From Mycobacterium yunnanensis (GTDB lineage Bacteria; Actinomycetota; Actinomycetes; Mycobacteriales; Mycobacteriaceae): a DNA stretch of 64,000 bases. Shown here one piece after another: positions 58,539 to 64,000 of the stretch (position 1 is its first letter; every line of letters starts with the position of its first letter). The notes under the pieces are model-generated. The model did not search any database. It was not told where the DNA came from and saw only the letters and a list, made by a program, of their open reading frames with translations. Location of the stretch: positions 349,151 to 413,150 of the forward strand of contig NZ_JACKVK010000013.1 in the NCBI RefSeq assembly GCF_025823185.1, read 5' to 3'. Made by a program: the position numbers and the translations under genes.

Positions 58539-58624
58539 GAAGACCGTTGTTGGTCGTCATGCCCGACGTCTCCTAGCCGTTCGGCCGCTACTCGCGTGAC
58601 TGTAACAGCCGCTACAATCGCGTC

Positions 58625-59173
58625 GTGACGGATTCCGCTGAGCCCCGCTGGCTGGTGCTGGTGGTACGGGTGCCGTCCGAGCCGTCGCGCCATCGCGTCG
58701 CGGTGTGGCGCGAGTTGCGTCGAGCGGGTGCGCTGTCGCTGGGGCAGGGAGCGTGGGTCATTCCGGAGGTTCCCGTATTCGCCGACGGCATCGCGCGCAC
58801 CCTCGAGCTGGCCGCGCGTGGCGGCGGCGAAGTCGTCGTGCTGACCGCCGCCGGGCGTGACGAATCCGACGCCGCACGGCTCGAGGCCCTCTTCACCGAC
58901 GAGCGACAGGACGAGTGGTCGGAGTTCCTCTCCGAGTGCTCCAAGTACGACGCCGAGATCGACAAGGAGATTCGCATCAACAAGTTCACCCTTGCCGAAC
59001 TGGAGGAAGAGGAGCAGAGCCTGGAACGCCTGCGGCGATGGCATCGTGATCTCACCGCCCGTGACGTCTTCGGTGCGCCAAATGCCGCTGACGCCGGCCA
59101 GCAGCTCAAGCACTGCGGCGACCGGTTGGCGGACTACACCGAGCGGGTGTTCGCCGCTCTGCATCAGATGTGA
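58625..59173 (+). CDS. chromate resistance ChrB N-terminal domain protein
   Basis: The 182-residue protein has the ChrB-N pattern: WLVLVVRVPSEPSRHRVAVWRELRRAGALSLG-like beginning (with QGAWVIPEVP), then a coiled region with EFLSECSKYDAEIDKEI and EEEEQSLERLRRWHRDL. Full ChrB has a second domain, which is absent here. It probably senses or detoxifies metal oxyanions. TACAAT lies 9 bases before GTG 58625, so the mRNA is probably leaderless. It overlaps the MFS gene (TGATG). Confidence 0.85.
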   Translation: MTDSAEPRWLVLVVRVPSEPSRHRVAVWRELRRAGALSLGQGAWVIPEVPVFADGIARTLELAARGGGEVVVLTAAGRDESDAARLEALFTDERQDEWSEFLSECSKYDAEIDKEIRINKFTLAELEEEEQSLERLRRWHRDLTARDVFGAPNAADAGQQLKHCGDRLADYTERVFAALHQM

Positions 59174-60387
59174 TGCCCGACGCGGACGCGGGCCCCCGGC
59201 TCAGTGCCTGGCGGTTCGTCACGACGTTCGGCACCGTCAGCCTGCTCGCCGACTTCGTCTACGAAGGCGCCCGTTCCATCACCGGACCCCTGCTGGCGTC
59301 GTTCGGCGCCACCGCGTTCGTGGTCGGAGTGGTGACCGGCATCGGGGAGGCAGCCGCCCTGGGCCTGCGGCTGCTGTCGGGTCCGCTCACCGACCGCACG
59401 CAGCGATTCTGGGCCTGGGCCATCGGGGGCTACGCCCTGACCGTGGTCACCGTCCCCTTCCTGGGAATAGCCGGAACCTTATGGGTGGCATGCACGTTGG
59501 TCGTGGCCGAACGGGTGGGGAAGGCCGTCCGAAGCCCCGCGAAGGACACTCTGCTGTCGCATGCGACCGCCGTGACCGGGCGCGGCCGGGGCTTCGCCGT
59601 TCATCAAGCGATGGACCAGTGTGGCGCGGTCATCGGTCCGCTCACCGTCGCCGCCGTCCTGGCCGCCACCGGCGACGACTACGGCCCGGCGCTGGGTGTG
59701 CTCGCCCTACCCGGCGCGGCCGCGCTCGCCACCCTGGTCTGGTTGTCGCGACGGGTCCCCCGGCCCGCCGAATACGAGGCGGCACAGACTACTTCGACGG
59801 CTGACGGCGGGAAGCGAGGCAAGACCACATTGCCCACCGCGTTCTGGGCGTACTCGGCGTTCACCGCGACCACGATGATCGGATTCGCGACGTTCGGACT
59901 GCTGTCCTTCCATATGGTCTCGACCGGAACGCTGACCGCGGCCGCCGTCCCACTCGTCTACGCCGCGGCCATGGGCGCAGACGCCGTCGCGGCACTGGCA
60001 TCCGGCTGGGCCTACGACCGATTGGGCGCGAAGACGCTCCTGGCCCTGCCGGTGCTTTCGGCGGCCATCCCCGCGCTGGCCTTCGCCGACGGTGAAGGGC
60101 TCGTGATCTGCGGGGCGCTGCTCTGGGGCGCCGCGGTCGGCATCCAGGAGTCGACGTTGCGCGCGGTCGTCGCCGAACTGGTGCCACCGGCCCGCCGCGC
60201 CACGGCATACGGCGTGTTCGCCGCCAGCCTCGGCGCCGCCACCGCTGTCGGCGGAGCCCTGACCGGTTGGCTCTACGAGGTGTCACTCGACGCACTCGTC
60301 GTCACCGTCGCGGCCATTCAGGTCACCGCGGTCATCATGGCCCTTGGCGCGTCGGTGATTCGGCGGCGCACCCGAGCGGGTCAGTAG
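59173..60387 (+). CDS. MFS transporter
   Basis: The product has 404 residues and twelve transmembrane helices. An MFS loop motif occurs after helix 2 (SGPLTDRTQRFWAWAIGG), and VVAERVGKAVRSPAKDTLLS follows. A short cytosolic loop separates the halves. ATG 59173 overlaps the ChrB-N stop; a GTG at 59170 is possible. The ChrB-N partner suggests export of chromate or a related anion. It overlaps the convergent dehydrogenase gene by 7 bases. Confidence 0.9.
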   Translation: MPDADAGPRLSAWRFVTTFGTVSLLADFVYEGARSITGPLLASFGATAFVVGVVTGIGEAAALGLRLLSGPLTDRTQRFWAWAIGGYALTVVTVPFLGIAGTLWVACTLVVAERVGKAVRSPAKDTLLSHATAVTGRGRGFAVHQAMDQCGAVIGPLTVAAVLAATGDDYGPALGVLALPGAAALATLVWLSRRVPRPAEYEAAQTTSTADGGKRGKTTLPTAFWAYSAFTATTMIGFATFGLLSFHMVSTGTLTAAAVPLVYAAAMGADAVAALASGWAYDRLGAKTLLALPVLSAAIPALAFADGEGLVICGALLWGAAVGIQESTLRAVVAELVPPARRATAYGVFAASLGAATAVGGALTGWLYEVSLDALVVTVAAIQVTAVIMALGASVIRRRTRAGQ

Positions 60388-61238
60388 CCGAAGTAGACCG
60401 CCGCCATGTCCTCGTCTCCGTGACCCGCCGCGCTGGCGGCGTCGAAGGCCGCCTTGACGCCGTCGACGACCACCGTCGAGAGTCCCGTTGCGGCAATCGC
60501 ATCGCGGATCAGCCCCGTGTCCTTGCGGACGCCGTCGACGCTGAACTGCGGGGCCAGCGACGACTCGATGATCGCCTTGCCCTTCATCTGGAGGTAGAGC
60601 GAGCCCGCCGCGGATCCGTCGAACGCCTCCAACACGAGCTGCTGGTCCACGCCGAGTCCCTTGGCCAGAGCGAGCGACTGACCCACGGCCGCGGCCAGCG
60701 TGGCGATCCACGCGTTGCAGGCCAACTTGAGCTTGGATCCGAGGCCCAGCTCGTCGCCCACCCAGATCGTCTTGGCGGCCATCGCCTCGAAGGCCGGCTG
60801 CACCTTGTCGCGCAGCGCGGGGTCACCCGAGGCCAGCATCACCAACTTGCCCTGCTCGGCAGGTCCCTTGGTACCCAGCACCGGGCAGTCCAGGAACGCG
60901 ACGCCGTGCTGCTCGGCGATCTCCGCGGTTCGCGCGGCGCCGTCGACCCCGACGGTGGCGCACTGGACGAACACCGCGCCCTCCTTCATCGCCGGCAGCA
61001 CCGTGTCCATCAGCTCGAGGGTCGAGGTCGCGTCGAAGAGCATGGCCACCACGACGTCGGCGTCGGCGACCGCCGCGGTCGGATCGAGCGCCACCACCGC
61101 GCCGTCGTCGGCTAACGGCTCCGACCTCTCGGGCGTGCGGTTCCAGACCGTCACGTCGATGCCCTCTCGCAGCATCGACTGCGCCATCCCCGCGCCCATG
61201 GCGCCCGTACCCAAGACCGTTGCTCTCATGGCTGTCAT
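60381..61238 (-). CDS. NAD(P)-dependent 3-hydroxyisobutyrate dehydrogenase-like protein
   Basis: The protein of 285 residues has the Rossmann motif VLGTGAMGAGMA, VFVQCATVGVDGAA in place of the usual DxSTxxP, FLDCPVLGTKGPAEQGKL, and the catalytic Lys in LGSKLKLACNAWIA. It oxidises or reduces a beta-hydroxyacid; the exact substrate is unknown. ATG 61238 is the preferred start; 61229 (MRATVLG) is possible. Confidence 0.87.
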   Translation of the reverse strand: MTAMRATVLGTGAMGAGMAQSMLREGIDVTVWNRTPERSEPLADDGAVVALDPTAAVADADVVVAMLFDATSTLELMDTVLPAMKEGAVFVQCATVGVDGAARTAEIAEQHGVAFLDCPVLGTKGPAEQGKLVMLASGDPALRDKVQPAFEAMAAKTIWVGDELGLGSKLKLACNAWIATLAAAVGQSLALAKGLGVDQQLVLEAFDGSAAGSLYLQMKGKAIIESSLAPQFSVDGVRKDTGLIRDAIAATGLSTVVVDGVKAAFDAASAAGHGDEDMAAVYFGY

Positions 61239-61332
61239 TGTGCGCCCACCCGAGACCGGAGCCGACGTACAAACCCGTTTCACACGTGCTGGGAGGCCGA
61301 ACAAGCCCCCTTCAATCCGGCACGGGAGGCCC

Positions 61333-61357
61333 GTTTCCACCGAACTGCCCTGGGTAT
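61333..61357 (+). promoter_or_regulatory. SigF-type promoter for the zinc alcohol dehydrogenase
   Basis: GTTT (61333-61336), 15 bases, GGGTAT (61352-61357): an exact SigF consensus, 33 bases upstream of the GTG start. Confidence 0.82.
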
Positions 61358-61390
61358 GCGCGCGCCGACCACAAATTCGAGGGAGGCACT

Positions 61391-62539
61391 GTGAAGGCAA
61401 TGACGTATCGCGGTCCGTACAAGGTCCGTATCGAGGAAAAGGACATCCCGGCGATCGAGCATCCCAACGATGCGATCGTGCGGGTGGAGCTGGCGGCCAT
61501 CTGCGGATCGGACCTCCACCTCTACCACGGTCTGATGCCGGACACGCGTGTCGGGCACACCTTTGGACACGAGTTCATTGGGACCGTGGAGACGGTCGGC
61601 TCGTCGGTCCAAAACCTGAGCCCTGGCGACCGGGTGATGGTGCCGTTCAACATCTATTGCGGCTCCTGCTACTTCTGCGCCAGAGGGCTCTACTCCAACT
61701 GCCACAACGTGAATCCGAACGCCACCGCGGTCGGCGGCATCTACGGCTACTCGCACACCTGCGGTGGCTACGACGGCGCGCAGGCGGAGTACGTCCGGGT
61801 CCCGTTTGCCGACGTCGGTCCGTCCGTGATTCCCGACTGGATGGAGAGCGAAGACGCATTGCTATGTACCGACGCACTGTCCACGGGGTACTTCGGCGCA
61901 CAACTCGGCGACATCGTGGAAGGAGACACGGTCATCGTCTTCGGGGCCGGCCCGGTCGGCCTGTACGCCGCCAAGTCCTCGTGGTTGATGGGCGCCGGTC
62001 GGGTGATCGTCGTCGACCACCTGGAGTACCGGCTGGCGAAGGCCCGCAGTTTCGCGCACGCGGAGACCTACAACTTTGGCGAGTACGACGACATCGTCGT
62101 GGAGATGAAGAAGGCCACGGACTTCCTTGGCGCCGACGTCGCGATCGACGCCGTGGGGGCGGAGGCGGACGGCAACCTCCTGCAGCATGTCACCACCGCG
62201 AAGTTCAAGCTGCAGGGCGGCTCTCCGGTCGCCCTCAACTGGGCGATCGACTCGGTGCGCAAGGGCGGCACGGTGTCGGTGATCGGCGCGTACGGACCGA
62301 TGTTCAGCGCGGTGAAGTTCGGCGACGCCATGAACAAGGGCCTCACCATCCACACCAACCAGGCGCCCGTGAAACGGCAGTGGCCCCGGCTGTGGTCGCA
62401 TATCGAGAACGGCTTCATCAAGCCCAATGAGATCGTCACTCACCGCATTCCGTTGGAGCACATCGCCGAGGGCTACCACCTCTTCTCATCAAAGCTGGAC
62501 GACGTCATCAAGCCAGTCGTCCTCGTCAGCCAACCGTGA
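61391..62539 (+). CDS. zinc-dependent alcohol dehydrogenase, formaldehyde dehydrogenase-like
   Basis: The 382-residue enzyme has the catalytic zinc site (AAICGSDLHLYHG and GHTFGHEFIG), the structural zinc cysteines (YCGSCYFCARGLYSNC), and the cofactor motif VIVFGAGPVGLYAAKSS. It resembles the glutathione-independent formaldehyde dehydrogenase branch. GTG 61391 follows GAGGGAGG. It is placed behind a SigF promoter and followed by a small partner gene, which suggests aldehyde or alcohol handling in stress. Confidence 0.92.
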   Translation: MKAMTYRGPYKVRIEEKDIPAIEHPNDAIVRVELAAICGSDLHLYHGLMPDTRVGHTFGHEFIGTVETVGSSVQNLSPGDRVMVPFNIYCGSCYFCARGLYSNCHNVNPNATAVGGIYGYSHTCGGYDGAQAEYVRVPFADVGPSVIPDWMESEDALLCTDALSTGYFGAQLGDIVEGDTVIVFGAGPVGLYAAKSSWLMGAGRVIVVDHLEYRLAKARSFAHAETYNFGEYDDIVVEMKKATDFLGADVAIDAVGAEADGNLLQHVTTAKFKLQGGSPVALNWAIDSVRKGGTVSVIGAYGPMFSAVKFGDAMNKGLTIHTNQAPVKRQWPRLWSHIENGFIKPNEIVTHRIPLEHIAEGYHLFSSKLDDVIKPVVLVSQP

Positions 62540-62559
62540 AGCACTCCAAGGAGATTCGC

Positions 62560-63132
62560 ATGACCCAGACATCCGATCGCATACCGGCCTACACTCCCGA
62601 CCATCCCCCGGTCCCCGACAGCGACGAGCTGCGAGCCCGAATCCCTGGCTGGGGAGCCGATCTCAACAAGGAGGACCGACCGTCGGTCCCCAAGCTGAAG
62701 TTCCTCGACACGGGGGCCCACTGGGACTTCCCCGAGCGTCAGCCGGAGAAGTGGCCGCGCGAGAGGTCGGTCGAGCATCGCTTCCTCACGCCGGTCTTCG
62801 GCACCGCTCAACCGCCCAGCGGGCTTTCCGGCGTCATGCGCAAGTATGCCTACACGTTCAGTGAGGGCCGAGCCGCACACTGGCTGATCCTGTTGTACGC
62901 CGACCGAGTCGACGCCGGGGAGCACCATCTGCGCTCGTTGCTCAGCATGCGTCCGGACAACCCGATCACCGAGACGGGCATCAAGGCCGAGTTCACCCGA
63001 AACGGCCTTCGGTCGCGATTCGGCCGCAAGCGCGTCGACGTGCATCACACGTGGATGGATCCGCTGATCGTCGGCGGTCCGTGGATTGTATCCGTGTACC
63101 TCATCAGGCGGCTGTTCAAGCGCAAGAGGTAG
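62560..63132 (+). CDS. hypothetical protein following the alcohol dehydrogenase
   Basis: The 190-residue protein is hydrophilic at the start (DHPPVPDSDELRARIPGWGA), with WDFPERQPEKWPRERSVEH, then a largely helical part (SGVMRKYAYTFSEGRAAHW) and a C-terminal hydrophobic stretch (MDPLIVGGPWIVSVYLIRRL) that may contact the membrane. I do not recognise the family. AAGGAG sits 6 bases upstream of ATG 62560. It is 20 bases after the dehydrogenase gene and probably shares its SigF promoter. Confidence 0.78.
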   Translation: MTQTSDRIPAYTPDHPPVPDSDELRARIPGWGADLNKEDRPSVPKLKFLDTGAHWDFPERQPEKWPRERSVEHRFLTPVFGTAQPPSGLSGVMRKYAYTFSEGRAAHWLILLYADRVDAGEHHLRSLLSMRPDNPITETGIKAEFTRNGLRSRFGRKRVDVHHTWMDPLIVGGPWIVSVYLIRRLFKRKR

Positions 63133-63160
63133 ACGCCTTGGCTCCGACTACCAGTCAATC

Positions 63161-63196
63161 GCCATCCGGCCGCCGGTCCTCCGGTGGCCGGGTGGC
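63161..63196 (+). terminator. strong hairpin terminator
   Basis: CCGGCCGCCGG (63166-63176), loop TCCT, CCGGTGGCCGG (63181-63191): an 11-bp stem with one G-U, extendable by five more pairs with GCCAT/GTGGC. It closes the alcohol dehydrogenase unit. The remaining 170 bases to the next gene show no clear promoter. Confidence 0.7.
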
Positions 63197-63370
63197 GTAT
63201 TGCGTTGCACTCATGAAGTTTTGGATGATCCAGTGTTGACCTCCGTTGCGATTTCTCCACTGGGACAACGCATGTCGCAACCGGTCATGATCTGGCGGGA
63301 CGAACTCCCCCGTTGCTTTCCATCCCGCCGGGCCGGTGCGTCGGCCGCGCAGATCAACCACGATGGATCA

Positions 63371-64000
63371 ATGAAGCAGAAACCCTTGAAGATTGGCCTG
63401 TTGTCGCCGCCCTGGGCGACGGTGCCCCCGCCTGGCTACGGAGGCACCGAGTCGGTGGTGTTCCAGTTGGCGCAGGGCTTGACCGCCGCCGGGCACGACG
63501 TCGTCCTCTATGCCACCGGCGACAGCACGGCGCCGGTGCCCCTCCTGTACGCCACGGCGACCGCGGAGTGGGATCGCCGCGGCTCGGGCGAAGTCGAATT
63601 GCCGCATGTGATGGGCGGTTACGAGGCGCTCGCCGGTTGCGACATCATCCACGACCACACCCTCTTGGGACCCGCCTGGGCCCTCGCATCGGACTATGAC
63701 CGAGTGGTCACGACCTGCCACGGTCCCTTCAGCGGTGAGCTGCGCGCCATCTACCGTCGCTATGGCAAGCGCATTCCCGTCGTGGCGATTTCCCACGATC
63801 AAGCCTCCCACGCACCGGAAATCGCCGTCGACCGCGTGATACATCATGGGCTCGACCCAGTCGACTATCCAGCCGCCCCGGGCGACGGAGGTTACCTGCT
63901 GTTCCTCGGGCGGATGACCCCGGAGAAGGGAGTGCGCGAGGCCGTGCTCGCCGCACGTGCGGCCGGTATGCCGCTCGTCATCGCGGCCAAGAACCGGGAG
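63371..64000 (+). CDS. glycosyltransferase, GT4-like, 5' part
   Basis: The first 210 codons are present; the gene runs off the window. The sequence starts MKQKPLKIGLLSPPWATVPPPGYGGTESVV, a GT4-type N-terminal Rossmann domain with the donor-independent glycine-rich loop. DIIHDHTLLG follows, then VTTCHGPF, IPVVAISHDQASH, VIHHGLDPVDY and the linker YLLFLGRMTPEKG into the C-terminal domain. It transfers a sugar from a nucleotide donor to an unknown acceptor. Confidence 0.87.
   Translation, partial: MKQKPLKIGLLSPPWATVPPPGYGGTESVVFQLAQGLTAAGHDVVLYATGDSTAPVPLLYATATAEWDRRGSGEVELPHVMGGYEALAGCDIIHDHTLLGPAWALASDYDRVVTTCHGPFSGELRAIYRRYGKRIPVVAISHDQASHAPEIAVDRVIHHGLDPVDYPAAPGDGGYLLFLGRMTPEKGVREAVLAARAAGMPLVIAAKNRE

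Overview
The window looks like a chromosomal segment of a fast-growing, environmental-type mycobacterium (Mycobacterium/Mycolicibacterium). It is very GC-rich and has many GTG starts, short promoters close to the start codon, and 1-14 base gene overlaps. The content is also mycobacterial: an MPT64-type secreted antigen, a Rv2629/Balon-type ribosome hibernation factor, a zinc-independent ribosomal protein operon beside a zinc ABC transporter, an L,D-transpeptidase, and several matches to the mycobacterial SigF promoter (GTTT-N15-GGGTA). No rRNA, tRNA, insertion sequence, phage or CRISPR was seen. Nearly all sequence is coding; no gene-free stretch exceeds 300 bases.

Layout. 1-2.3 kb: the end of a secreted-protein gene broken by an exact 125-bp tandem duplication, then a Pro/Ser-rich anchored surface protein. 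2.4-7.4 kb: a dppABCD-like peptide importer operon (-). 7.5-10.2 kb: a tight three-gene operon (+) with an Lgt-like membrane enzyme, a small membrane protein and a radical SAM protein of the MJ0619/tetraether-lipid-synthase type. 10.2-21.1 kb: a ten-gene, almost fully overlapping operon (-): SIS isomerase, PfkB kinase, hydantoin/Asp-Glu racemase, ATZ/TRZ-like amidohydrolase, PuuE-like deacetylase, a second Dpp-type importer and a GntR/FCD regulator. A perfect 16-bp palindrome lies in front of its first gene. 21.2-27.3 kb: a PaiB-like protein divergent from class I aldolase, DUF1801, a zinc-ribbon SDR and a TVP38-type membrane protein, then a secreted GH5-like glycosidase and small proteins.

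27.3-40.8 kb is a stress region. Mn-catalase, an SDR with a metallo-hydrolase, an isochorismatase with a YihY membrane protein, and a heme-oxygenase-like diiron protein each sit behind a consensus SigF promoter. Interspersed are an Old Yellow Enzyme-TetR pair divergent from an SDR with twin operators, the Balon homologue, and a TctC receptor coupled to an EamA transporter. 40.9-42.5 kb: L,D-transpeptidase and a Pro-rich secreted protein. 42.5-51.7 kb: an orphan biosynthetic cluster with a flavin-dependent halogenase-like enzyme, a one-module PKS (KS-AT-DH-KR-ACP) and a DrrAB-like exporter translationally coupled to it. 51.9-63.1 kb: antiporter, VIT-type transporter, znuACB divergent from rpmG-rpsN-rpsR with Zur-like boxes between them, an MPT64-like protein, ChrB-N plus MFS, a 6-phosphogluconate/hydroxyisobutyrate dehydrogenase-type protein, and a SigF-driven zinc alcohol dehydrogenase with a small partner. 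The window ends inside a family-4-type glycosyltransferase.

The best candidates for undescribed systems are the radical SAM/Lgt-like lipid operon, the ten-gene GntR catabolic operon, and the halogenase-PKS-exporter cluster. All assignments come from reading the sequence and remembered family motifs; no database search was run.
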